DNA of 31,220 nucleotides from a virus. Position numbers and translations under genes: made by a program. The notes under the pieces are model-generated. The model did no database searches and was not told where the DNA came from. It was given only the letters and a program-made list of their open reading frames with translations. Shown here in pieces: positions 23,594 to 30,739 of this stretch. Where the stretch lies: positions 1 through 31,220 of IMG/VR virus record IMGVR_UViG_3300033153_006426; one strand, 5' to 3'. Numbering within the stretch: position 1 is the stretch's first letter; every line of letters begins with the position of its first letter.

Positions 23594-24361
23594 ATGAAAG
23601 TTAAAATTGAATTTATGAACGGGTCAGAGAAAATTTATGATAATATCGAAAAACATTATCACAGTGACCAACATCTTGTCCTATTACAGCAGAATGAGAA
23701 GAAAATAATAATCAAAGAAGATAACGTTTTGATACTTGAGGAGATTGAACAAAAGCATACAGAACAAAAAGAAGTCGTTGGTTTTTGGGAGGAGGTCAAT
23801 GGTCTCTACACATCATTAAAAATGAACCCTGATATTGACTATAGTGATACTCTTGAGGATCTTGTTAATCAGTACGAGGGGTTTGGGTTAGATAACAGTT
23901 CACAACACATACACGCAGACATTATTACTAATATACACACAATTCTGCTGGAACATGAAGAGAAACAAAAAAGAGAAAAGTCGTATGATGAAAAACTATC
24001 TAATATGTTTGCAAATGAGATGCCTGGTATATTACATGACAGTTACAACAGACACAAAAAGATTATTATTCATATTATTGAAAATACTCTCACAAAACTA
24101 GAAGAACTTGACAGATATGAAGAACTTAAATTTTCGTGGGAAATAGGAAATGATGGGTTGTCAAGTATAGTTGTTTATTTGTTAAATTCACAACTTGATA
24201 TAATACATAATATAGATGATATTGAGAATTTAATGGAAAAAAATGACAACATGCCACATCAAATGAACTCATTCCCTACAATACCAGACTGGGATTTTAA
24301 GACGGCATTAAAAGAAGCAAATGAAAAGGACAAAACACCTAAATTAATATTGGAGGACTAA
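23594..24361 (+). CDS. Hypothetical protein, 255 aa
   Basis: Unrecognised. The N-terminal 50 residues are a small beta domain (MKVKIEFMNGSEKIYDNI, KIIIKEDNVLIL), followed by a long, Glu/Lys-rich helical region with His-rich patches. No membrane segment, signal or catalytic motif. The ribosome site is weak (GGAGTAAAGT). It lies in the run of small genes between polymerase and the second methyltransferase. Confidence 0.75.
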   Translation: MKVKIEFMNGSEKIYDNIEKHYHSDQHLVLLQQNEKKIIIKEDNVLILEEIEQKHTEQKEVVGFWEEVNGLYTSLKMNPDIDYSDTLEDLVNQYEGFGLDNSSQHIHADIITNIHTILLEHEEKQKREKSYDEKLSNMFANEMPGILHDSYNRHKKIIIHIIENTLTKLEELDRYEELKFSWEIGNDGLSSIVVYLLNSQLDIIHNIDDIENLMEKNDNMPHQMNSFPTIPDWDFKTALKEANEKDKTPKLILED

Positions 24362-24363
24362 AC

Positions 24364-24609
24364 ATGGATCCTGAGAAAATCTGGAAGGTATATACAACTG
24401 TGGGAAAGGCACTTGTCTCATTTTCTGATTTTGCATATGATGAGGAATTACAAACATATGGTTGTGTTGTGGATTCTACTGATGATACGTTTATACCATC
24501 TGAAGAAGTGACAGAAAAAATATCCGATATCATCCTCGATGTGACAGAGGAAGAAAAATACACATATGTTCCCTATCCATCGTGGTTCAGTCCATCGAGG
24601 GGGTTCTAA
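24364..24609 (+). CDS. Hypothetical acidic protein, 81 aa
   Basis: Unrecognised. Acidic, with two Tyr/Trp-rich ends and no cysteine pair except one Cys near the middle. GGAGG six bases before the ATG, within the previous gene's last codons. The stop overlaps the next start (TAATG). Confidence 0.7.
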   Translation: MDPEKIWKVYTTVGKALVSFSDFAYDEELQTYGCVVDSTDDTFIPSEEVTEKISDIILDVTEEEKYTYVPYPSWFSPSRGF

Positions 24610-24989
24610 TGTACCAGATAGCTTTAAAAATATTACTAAAAGCACTCCCCTATATCATCATTGTTGTTATGGGGGTCGTAGGATACTTCTGGATCAACAA
24701 ACTCAACAGCGACATAGACAAGGTGCAACTAGAGAATAAAATTACTCAGGCGGAAAACGAGGGGCTTAGGGAAGCTATTATCGCATACGATTTATCAAAT
24801 GAGATATCAGAGAAGTATAATGAAATAATAATTGAGAAACACCATTACCACGAAAAACAGGTAATAGTAAACAACAAAACTATTAAACAAGTATTTGAGA
24901 ATAGCGATGTAGTATGTGAAGGAATATCTGATGAACAAGTACAGGTGTTGTATGATTTATTCAATAGCCATTTCGAGAGGTTAAAATGA
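24609..24989 (+). CDS. Membrane-anchored coiled-coil protein, possible i-spanin
   Basis: 126 residues from the ATG that overlaps the previous stop (24609). Residues about 12-28 (LPYIIIVVMGVVGYFWI) are one membrane segment with a short positive N-terminal side, then a Glu/Lys/Gln-rich coiled-coil region. This is the topology of inner-membrane spanins (Rz-type) that join an outer-membrane lipoprotein to fuse envelopes at lysis. A short lipoprotein with the o-spanin look is encoded at 26058. The intervening methyltransferase is unusual for a spanin pair. A different membrane protein is possible. Confidence 0.6.
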   Translation: MYQIALKILLKALPYIIIVVMGVVGYFWINKLNSDIDKVQLENKITQAENEGLREAIIAYDLSNEISEKYNEIIIEKHHYHEKQVIVNNKTIKQVFENSDVVCEGISDEQVQVLYDLFNSHFERLK

Positions 24990-25786
24990 AAGTAGATTTA
25001 TTTAATGGTGAATGTTTGGAGGTCATGGATAAGCTGATTGATGATGGAGTTGTTGTGGATGCCATTATTACTGATCCGCCATACGGGACAACCGCTTGTA
25101 AGTGGGACTCAGTCATCCCGTTTGATGAAATGTGGTTGCGGCTGAACAAGTTGATCAAACCAAACGGTGCTGTTGTGTTATTTGGGAGTGAGCCATTCAG
25201 CTCTGCACTGAGGATGAGTAATATTAAAAACTACAAGTATGATTGGATTTGGAAAAAGAGTAGAGCATCAGGGTTTACAAATGCAAAACTAAAACCTTTA
25301 AAAGATGTTGAGGTCATAAGCGTGTTCAGTGATGGTAATACTGCTAATGGTTCTGAAAACAATATGAATTATTATCCCCAAGGTTTATTAGATTGCGACA
25401 AAATTTACAAAAGACCATCAAGTAATGTAACCTATAATGGTGTTTCTCCTATTAGAGCAAATTCACACAAAGAAAGAATTATTAAAAAAGAGAATTACCC
25501 AAGACAGATTATAGAGTTTGGTGTAGTCCATAATGTAGGGTTACATCACCCCACCCAAAAACCCGTCAAATTGATGGAATACCTAATCAAAACCTACACC
25601 AACGAAGATGAATTAGTACTTGATTTCACTATGGGTTCTGGCACAACTGGAGTTGCTGCCGTGCAAACTGGTAGGAACTTCATGGGTATTGAGATGAATA
25701 AAGATTATTACGAAATTGCAAAGGATAGAATAAACACATCAGAATATAAGGAAGAAGTAAAGAAAACACAATTTAAACTTTTTTAG
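24986..25786 (+). CDS. DNA adenine/cytosine-N4 methyltransferase (N6/N4 Mtase family)
   Basis: 266 residues. Catalytic motif IV is DPPY (30-33), and the SAM-binding motif is DFTMGSGTTG (213-222), so the order is catalytic then SAM-binding, the beta-type arrangement. HPTQKP (188-193) is typical of the family. It should methylate exocyclic amino groups in a specific DNA site; DPPY alone does not distinguish adenine from N4-cytosine. No partner nuclease is seen. The C terminus is TQFKLF, matching the tails on polymerase and RNase H and also resembling bacterial beta-clamp-binding peptides (Q-x-x-L-F). The ATG overlaps the preceding stop. Confidence 0.92.
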   Translation: MKVDLFNGECLEVMDKLIDDGVVVDAIITDPPYGTTACKWDSVIPFDEMWLRLNKLIKPNGAVVLFGSEPFSSALRMSNIKNYKYDWIWKKSRASGFTNAKLKPLKDVEVISVFSDGNTANGSENNMNYYPQGLLDCDKIYKRPSSNVTYNGVSPIRANSHKERIIKKENYPRQIIEFGVVHNVGLHHPTQKPVKLMEYLIKTYTNEDELVLDFTMGSGTTGVAAVQTGRNFMGIEMNKDYYEIAKDRINTSEYKEEVKKTQFKLF

Positions 25787-25795
25787 GAGGAAAAT

Positions 25796-26065
25796 ATGAG
25801 TATTGATTTGGAAGTAAGATGTAAAGGAATAGATGAAATTGTTTCTGGAAATGATGATTATATATCAGTATCATTGCTTGATGTAGACGTAGAAGGGGTA
25901 TTTAAAGCACTTGGTGAACTGGATATAAAAGACATTGTGGATGAAATAGGAATAGATGAAATTGTTTTCGTATGTAAACCTGATGATATACTTGAGGTGC
26001 TGGATGAGACTGACTTAATCAAGTTTATCGAAGAGGCTGGTTACAAGGTAACAGACAATGAATAA
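25796..26065 (+). CDS. Hypothetical acidic protein, 89 aa
   Basis: Unrecognised. Very acidic (Asp/Glu through the whole chain), repeated IDEIV motifs (KGIDEIV, IGIDEIV). GGAGG precedes the ATG. Its stop overlaps the lipoprotein gene by eight bases. An acidic small phage protein can mimic DNA, but nothing here proves that. Confidence 0.7.
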   Translation: MSIDLEVRCKGIDEIVSGNDDYISVSLLDVDVEGVFKALGELDIKDIVDEIGIDEIVFVCKPDDILEVLDETDLIKFIEEAGYKVTDNE

Positions 26066-26339
26066 ATTATTACTATTACTCACTCTGCTACTAGCCAGTT
26101 GCACGACAACACAAACAAAAATAGTATACAAAATACCTAAATTTACTTGCCCCGGAATAACAAAACCTGTTTATAATAAATTAACAGTCAAGGAAAACTT
26201 AGAAGCAAACGTAACAACAGCATCAAACAACCTGCAGAGAACAGAGTTGTTAATGGATGAATACAAAACAAGGTTACAATGTATAGATGAACAGTTAGAA
26301 TTGTTTACCAAGGAAGCCGAAAAAGAAGAAAATAAATAA
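26058..26339 (+). CDS. Small lipoprotein, possible o-spanin
   Basis: 93 residues. A short positive N terminus and hydrophobic core (MNKLLLLLTLLLASC) end in a lipobox with Cys15 as the lipidation site, then Thr/Lys-rich and a helical Glu-rich tail. This is the plan of outer-membrane spanin subunits (Rz1-type), except that the Pro-rich part is weak. It would partner the protein at 24609. A lipoprotein implies export through the Lol pathway and a Gram-negative host. Confidence 0.65.
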   Translation: MNKLLLLLTLLLASCTTTQTKIVYKIPKFTCPGITKPVYNKLTVKENLEANVTTASNNLQRTELLMDEYKTRLQCIDEQLELFTKEAEKEENK

Positions 26340-26374
26340 CAAAGTGAATTAATAACGATTAAATGAGGGAGTGC

Positions 26375-27478
26375 ATGAAGTATTACGGATTGAAAGATGA
26401 GCTAAGAGAAATTGCAGAAAGTTGTGAATACGACAAAAACATTATGTGGAGCTACTACAACAATTTCTATGTTAAGCACCCAACACTGACAAGAAAAACA
26501 TATGGGACTTATATTTCTGATATTCTGGGAAGAGCGAGAGAAGGCTATACAAGCGAAAAAAGTGCTGATGTAGGGGTAAGTATAGGGGAGACCGAGAACG
26601 TTGCACAGAAAGGCACTGAGGGGCTTAGAAAGCCTATTGGGGGAGATGTTTCGATACCAGAGATTGAGTGGAAGGAAAAATCTGAAAATTTTACGAGGGT
26701 TTTGCTGATTTCGGATCTTCATGCAGGACATATTTTTGGTCTAACACCCCCGTCATGGTGGCAAAATCTTGATAATGAAATATATGGGAATGCTGCAAAA
26801 GTTCAAAGGGAAATGTGGAGATTTTTCACAGAAACAATAAAGAATATCAACGATGAACATCAGATTGATAAGGCAATATGTGTAGGAGATATGATAGATG
26901 GGAGCCAGTCCAAGACTTCTGGTTCAGAGGCCATTTGCAGTGATGTCTACGAACAAGTATTAATGGCTAAAGAATCACTTGAAGTAATAGGAGCAAAGGA
27001 CCATATATTTTGTTATGGTAGTAACTACCATTCCAATGGGGGTGGTCATGTAGATGCAGAGAAGATACTCGCAGATGCATTTGATGCAAAAATAGCAGCA
27101 GAGGTAAAAGTTAGGATTAACGGTAAAATTTTCAGAGCAAAACACCACATCGGAAATAGTTCCGTCCCCTACACGAAAATGACTCAGATAATGAAAGCAA
27201 AAATGATGGATATTATGAGATCTGCAAAAGACGGTTCTGAGATTGCTTCTGTGGAAGTACGAGCACACGTACACACTTATAATATGTATTCTGATGGTAA
27301 ATTCACTGGGATAGTACTTCCATGTTTTCAAAGTTCTAGTAAATTCGGCTCTCGTTATTTCGATGGTTCGACAGATTTGGGTTTTGTCATAGTTGATGTT
27401 TTCGATTCCGGTGAGATCGAAGTTCGCCCATTTTTGGCTTCCCTCAAATCATCTAAAACAAAAATCATAGATTTCTAA
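26375..27478 (+). CDS. Phage metallophosphoesterase
   Basis: 367 residues from ATG 26375. A start at 26363 is possible, but GAGG (26365-26368) sits better before 26375. The calcineurin-like motifs are SDLHAGH, GDMIDG, GSNYH where GNH is usual, and RAHVHTY for the last His pair. These form a two-metal hydrolase centre. The N-terminal 80 residues look like a helical DNA-binding domain. The substrate is unknown: nucleic acid, nucleotide or phosphoprotein are all possible. It is distinct from the gp47-like nuclease at 7499. Confidence 0.82.
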   Translation: MKYYGLKDELREIAESCEYDKNIMWSYYNNFYVKHPTLTRKTYGTYISDILGRAREGYTSEKSADVGVSIGETENVAQKGTEGLRKPIGGDVSIPEIEWKEKSENFTRVLLISDLHAGHIFGLTPPSWWQNLDNEIYGNAAKVQREMWRFFTETIKNINDEHQIDKAICVGDMIDGSQSKTSGSEAICSDVYEQVLMAKESLEVIGAKDHIFCYGSNYHSNGGGHVDAEKILADAFDAKIAAEVKVRINGKIFRAKHHIGNSSVPYTKMTQIMKAKMMDIMRSAKDGSEIASVEVRAHVHTYNMYSDGKFTGIVLPCFQSSSKFGSRYFDGSTDLGFVIVDVFDSGEIEVRPFLASLKSSKTKIIDF

Positions 27479-27491
27479 GATTATTGATAAA

Positions 27492-27520
27492 CGTGTAGGG
27501 GTATTCTTTGCTCCTACATG
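27492..27520 (+). other. Ten-base-pair hairpin after the metallophosphoesterase gene
   Basis: CGTGTAGGGG (27492-27501) pairs with CTCCTACATG (27511-27520) through two G-T wobbles around a nine-base loop. No T-tract follows on either strand, so a factor-dependent end or an RNA-stability element fits better than an intrinsic terminator. Confidence 0.5.
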
Positions 27521-27569
27521 AAAATAATGTTCAATAAATTTGCTTGGTATTTGGTACTAAACATGATAG

Positions 27570-27577
27570 TATAAATA
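27570..27577 (+). promoter_or_regulatory. T4-type late promoter for the homing endonuclease gene
   Basis: Exact TATAAATA, placing the transcript start at about 27583, right at the 5' arm of the hairpin that covers the ribosome site of the endonuclease gene. Confidence 0.75.
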
Positions 27578-27581
27578 TATT

Positions 27582-27647
27582 AGACTGTCTTTCTCTTGGC
27601 CGAGACTGATGGTTGCTTTTAAAAACTATCAGAAGAGGAGACAGTCT
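27582..27647 (+). promoter_or_regulatory. Hairpin that sequesters the homing endonuclease ribosome site
   Basis: AGACTGTCT (27582-27590) pairs with AGACAGTCT (27639-27647), and after a small bulge CTCTT (27593-27597) pairs with AAGAG (27633-27637). The Shine-Dalgarno GAGGAG (27635-27640) lies inside the 3' arm, which ends at the base before the ATG. Confidence 0.75.
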
Positions 27648-28058
27648 ATGTCAGAAGAAAAGTTTTATGTGTATGTTTATTTAGATCCAAGGAAACCAGG
27701 GAAATACGATTATGGTGAAGATGATGAGTATTCGTTTGAATATTTGCCATATTATGTAGGGAAAGGGCATGGAAGGAGATGGAAAGGTCACTTATCACCA
27801 AGTTCTTTGAAGGAAATCTCTCATAAAAATCATAAAATAAATAAAATTTTATCAGAAGGATATAATCAAAAAGATTTTATTATTAAAACAAAAGAAAATA
27901 TGAATGAATCAGAATCACTTGATTTAGAAATGAAATTAATTAAAACTATTGGTAGGGCTGATATGGGCGACGGCCCACTGACGAACTTGACTGATGGCGG
28001 CGATGGTGTTAGTGGACGTGTATATACGGATGCACAAAAGAAAGCAAAAAGTGAATGA
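27648..28058 (+). CDS. GIY-YIG homing endonuclease, catalytic half (ends at in-frame TGA)
   Basis: 136 residues from ATG 27648, which has GAGGAG upstream. The catalytic domain is clear: FYVYVYLDPR (the GIY position), LPYYVGKGHGRRWKGHL (the YIG position with the catalytic Arg), a central Glu in LDLEMKLIKTIGR, and LTNLTDGGDGVSG. Such Seg-type free-standing enzymes cut related phages to spread their own gene. The frame stops at TGA 28056-28058, yet the same frame stays open to 28568 and encodes the DNA-binding repeats, so the gene appears interrupted by one stop codon. Activity of this half alone is doubtful. Confidence 0.82.
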   Translation: MSEEKFYVYVYLDPRKPGKYDYGEDDEYSFEYLPYYVGKGHGRRWKGHLSPSSLKEISHKNHKINKILSEGYNQKDFIIKTKENMNESESLDLEMKLIKTIGRADMGDGPLTNLTDGGDGVSGRVYTDAQKKAKSE

Positions 28059-28568
28059 ACAAAGAATTATTATAACGAAAATCCACAAGCAACGGCTACA
28101 ATGTCTAAAAATAGAAAACAGCGGATAAAAGATTATCCTGAGGAGTTCAAAGAGATGCAGAGGAAATCAGCAGAGACTCGGAGCACCCCAGCAGCTAGGA
28201 AATCTAGCAGGGAACGTACAATACAGCGGATAAAAGATAATCCTGAAAAACATGAAGAAACGATGAGGAAATCAGCAGAGACTCATAGAACACCAGCGGT
28301 ACGGGAAACAGCAAGAGAAAATACAACAAAATATTTTAAGGATAATCCAAAAGCAAAGGAAATAATTGCTGAACAACAAAAAGGCATTCAGAAAGAGAAA
28401 TATGAACAGACTAAATCAATTAAAAGAAGATGTAGAGAATTGGTCAAAAATCAAGATATCAATATAACACCACCGCATCATAATAGTGGCGTTAAAAAGT
28501 GGCAAGATTTTGAGAATTCTTTAATTATGAGTATTTTCTTTAATCAACAAACACCCAACGCAGTATAA
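28059..28568 (+). pseudogene. C-terminal DNA-binding half of the homing endonuclease, separated by a stop
   Basis: In the same frame as the GIY-YIG half, directly after its TGA. It encodes repeated modules of 35 residues (RIKDYPEEFKEMQRKSAETR and RIKDNPEKHEETMRKSAETH lines), preceded and followed by partial copies (YYNENPQ..., YFKDNPK...). At DNA level the repeat starts at 28119 and 28224. These basic helical units should bind DNA. An ATG at 28101 exists but has no ribosome site. Its last 25 bases overlap the convergent gene at 28544. Confidence 0.7.
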
Positions 28569-29098
28569 CAGGTTGCGATAAACGATTCAAACGCATTTGA
28601 GCAGAGGGGTATTAATTCACCCATCGCCACTTGTATAGGAACTTGATAAGTTCCAGAAACATATGAAAAAGCTGGTGGACAACCTACATATGGCAATGCA
28701 TTAGGTGGTACTGGTTGTGGGGTGTTAAATTGTGCTATAGCAGCATTTTGTGTGCCTGTAAACAACCCTTCAAGTGTTGATATCAATTTCATCAGTCTTG
28801 AGCTATCATCCTCTAGCACACCTAATATATCATCTTTTGGGGTACGTGTTAATATGACTCCGTTCCCATAATCAGTAACAATATCATCCAGTGTTTCTGC
28901 ATAATCTATTGCTGCTTGTCTGATCAATCCGGTGTAATCCGGTTCTGTTGTATAGTAAATCGGTGGCACTGGTACTAACATTAGAGTACATGCGTCTTTT
29001 ATTTCTTCCTTCATGTAATCACCGATTGCATCAAGCAATTTAATTCCGGGTTCTGTTTTATCCGGGGTAGATATGTAATCGCTTACTTTAACCACCAT
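28544..29098 (-). CDS. Hypothetical late protein, probably virion-related, 184 aa
   Basis: Unrecognised. Minus-strand gene whose ATG overlaps the spike gene stop (TAATG), so it is in the same late transcript. The N-terminal 110 residues are helical and acidic; the rest is Pro/Gly-rich with hydrophobic patches (PPNALPYVGCPPAF, VPIQVAMGEL) and ends near Cys. In contractile-tail phages small genes next to the spike encode spike tips, hub plugs or chaperones, so one of those is likely. There is no catalytic motif. Confidence 0.7.
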   Translation of the reverse strand: MVVKVSDYISTPDKTEPGIKLLDAIGDYMKEEIKDACTLMLVPVPPIYYTTEPDYTGLIRQAAIDYAETLDDIVTDYGNGVILTRTPKDDILGVLEDDSSRLMKLISTLEGLFTGTQNAAIAQFNTPQPVPPNALPYVGCPPAFSYVSGTYQVPIQVAMGELIPLCSNAFESFIATCYTALGVC

Positions 29099-29868
29099 TA
29101 TACTAATCCTATTTTAACAATGCTTGATGCACCTATAGCAGTTGAAATAGCCGAAATATGAGAATCTGACATAACTGTAGGCAGTCCAAGATTTCCCACG
29201 TATGTTGATCCAGCTAAGAAAGAGAACAATGGGAGACCACCAAAAACAATATCTCCAAACGGCACTGGGTTCATAAATGTGAAACTCCCCCCCATCTGTG
29301 TCATCATGCTACCCGTTACTAATTCTGTCACAATTGATATAGGACTGATCGTGATTTTATTCCCTGCCATGTGCTCAGCTTTGATAGTAGTTGCATCTAT
29401 TGTTGTTTTACTACCTGCCATGTGTTCAGCTACTATTGAGGTTGAATCTATTGTTGTTTTGCTACCGAGTTTATGCGTGTTTGTAATAGTGTCGGAATCT
29501 ATCAGAATATTGTTCCCGTCCTTGTGTGTTATGTTGATCGATTCCGCACTAAAAACTATCTCATGGTCGAAAAAATGCATCCTGTCTTTGCCGTCTCTTG
29601 TGTGGCTCTGGTTGTTAGATTGTAGTTTCCCGTCGATGACAGGTTGTTGATTCTCGGGATAGTCTAGGAATGATATACGCACGACATCATCAACAGCCAA
29701 CAGACCATGCCAACCTTGATCATTCGCAGAATAAAATGTAGTGATGACTTGTAGCCACTTATCTATTACTAACTCATTCTCTATTATCTCTACCTTGCAT
29801 CTTCCTTTGTCGTCAGGATCGTTTATGTCAGATACTTTTGCCAGGTAGTAAAATCTATTTTGTTTCAT
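29098..29868 (-). CDS. Baseplate spike protein (gp5/gpV-like OB-fold plus beta-helix repeats)
   Basis: 256 residues. Residues 1-80 look like the OB-fold of gp5/gpV (AKVSDINDPDDKGRCKVEI, GLLAVDDVVRISFLDYPENQQPVIDG). Then come four repeats of 17 residues (GNNILIDSDTITNTHKL, GSKTTIDSTSIVAEHMA, GSKTTIDATTIKAEHMA and GNKITISPISIVTELVT), expected to wrap into a triple-stranded spike. The C terminus is Gly/Ser-rich. No lysozyme domain is inserted, unlike T4 gp5. The late promoter at 29895 and AGGAGG before the ATG support late expression. The spike pierces the outer membrane below the hub. Confidence 0.82.
   Translation of the reverse strand: MKQNRFYYLAKVSDINDPDDKGRCKVEIIENELVIDKWLQVITTFYSANDQGWHGLLAVDDVVRISFLDYPENQQPVIDGKLQSNNQSHTRDGKDRMHFFDHEIVFSAESINITHKDGNNILIDSDTITNTHKLGSKTTIDSTSIVAEHMAGSKTTIDATTIKAEHMAGNKITISPISIVTELVTGSMMTQMGGSFTFMNPVPFGDIVFGGLPLFSFLAGSTYVGNLGLPTVMSDSHISAISTAIGASSIVKIGLV
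29320..29520 (-). repeat. Four 51-bp repeats encoding spike beta-helix modules
   Basis: The 17-residue modules of the spike gene are visible in the DNA as near copies; the two central ones are very similar (the strings ATTGTTGTTTT and CCATGTG recur on the plus strand near 29376 and 29427). They could expand or contract by recombination. Confidence 0.7.
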
Positions 29869-29894
29869 CTCGATTCCTCCTTTATTTTAATTTT

Positions 29895-29902
29895 TATTTA
29901 TA
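29895..29902 (-). promoter_or_regulatory. Minus-strand late promoter for the spike operon
   Basis: TATAAATA on the minus strand, 27 bases before the spike start, in the same GTCAAGTATTTTATAAATAA context as the hub promoter at 15169. Confidence 0.8.
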
Positions 29903-29908
29903 AAATAC

Positions 29909-29936
29909 TTGACTTTGTGAATTATATAAGTATGAT
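29909..29936 (+). promoter_or_regulatory. Early sigma70-type promoter, divergent from the spike late promoter
   Basis: TTGACT at 29909-29914 and TATGAT at 29931-29936, 16-bp spacer. It leads into the small genes from 29970. Confidence 0.75.
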
Positions 29937-29969
29937 TGACAATGTTAGTGATTTTTAAAAGGAGATGAA

Positions 29970-30248
29970 ATGTTATTGATACTACAGACACAGTTTGATT
30001 TTAGGATTAAAAAGTATAATATCAGAATTGACACCACAGCAGAACAGGCGGTAGAAACAAAAGAATTTTGTTCTGAAGTGAGACAAAAAATAACTGATAG
30101 GATTTTACCACTTGGTGATAAATATACACCTGAAGGGTTTAACAATGCTGTTAATCAACAGATAATTCGGGATATATTTATGGAGATCAAGAAAGTGGCA
30201 ACAGAAAACAGAACAACAATTAACGTACAACATGTACAGAGGGGGTGA
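29970..30248 (+). CDS. Hypothetical early protein, 92 aa
   Basis: Unrecognised. AAAGGAGATG lies just before the ATG, and an early promoter ends 33 bases upstream. Mixed charge, helical by composition, no cysteine motif. The stop overlaps the next gene as TGATG, starting a chain of coupled small genes. Confidence 0.75.
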   Translation: MLLILQTQFDFRIKKYNIRIDTTAEQAVETKEFCSEVRQKITDRILPLGDKYTPEGFNNAVNQQIIRDIFMEIKKVATENRTTINVQHVQRG

Positions 30249-30739
30249 TGATGGATTGGATAGTGCAATATGATACTGGTGAATATGAGTGGTTTGATAC
30301 TGGTGAAGAAGCGAAAAAAGATTTATACGACTCTTCATATAATGGTGTTGTTGCGAAAATTGTTTACACTTCTAAATATGAAATTACAGATAGAAAAGAA
30401 GATCATGCTGTTTGTGGTGAGTGTGGTTGTTTTGGTGAATCATGTGACGGTGTTAGTTATCGGAATATATGCAATAAAGATGAGTGGTGGTATGGTGATA
30501 GTATGGATTTTGTGGGTGATTTTGCATGGAACGAAGTGTGCAGTGTGGTTAGTGGAGAACTCGGATTTTTACGTACTGACCCAGAAGAGAACATCATTGT
30601 GTATGAAGAAACACTTGATTCTGCTAAGGAATATTTAAAAGACAATGCTTTGGATGATGACGGGTTATTTCCAAATGAAATGGTTGACGGTCACTGGTTT
30701 ATTGCAGAGATAATATATAAAAAAGGAGGACAAAGGTGA
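30248..30739 (+). CDS. Hypothetical protein with Cys cluster, 163 aa
   Basis: Unrecognised. ATG 30248 overlaps the previous TGA; ATG 30251 and GTG 30245 are close alternatives. Acidic, Trp/Tyr-rich, with a cysteine cluster (VCGECGCFGESC, then NIC) that may bind zinc. The N-terminal WIVQYDTGEYEWFDTGEEAKKDLY looks like a small alpha/beta fold of a kind common in phage accessory proteins. It overlaps the next gene by four bases. Confidence 0.72.
   Translation: MMDWIVQYDTGEYEWFDTGEEAKKDLYDSSYNGVVAKIVYTSKYEITDRKEDHAVCGECGCFGESCDGVSYRNICNKDEWWYGDSMDFVGDFAWNEVCSVVSGELGFLRTDPEENIIVYEETLDSAKEYLKDNALDDDGLFPNEMVDGHWFIAEIIYKKGGQR

Noticed and set aside
27609-27647. Upstream ATG at 27609 as the start of the homing endonuclease
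   Set aside because: It has no ribosome site, lies in the hairpin loop, and the ATG at 27648 has GAGGAG at proper spacing directly before the conserved GIY-YIG domain.
28059-28568. CRISPR-like or direct-repeat array because of the 105-bp periodicity
   Set aside because: The two similar stretches are coding repeats of a DNA-binding protein; there are no short identical repeats with unique spacers.
29279-29650. 123-codon plus-strand frame opposite the spike gene
   Set aside because: Its repetitive hydrophobic sequence is only the complement of the 17-residue spike repeats; there is no promoter or ribosome site.
30270-30638. 122-codon plus-strand frame inside the Cys-cluster gene
   Set aside because: Overlaps an ORF that is coupled at both ends to its neighbours; no ribosome site for the inner frame.
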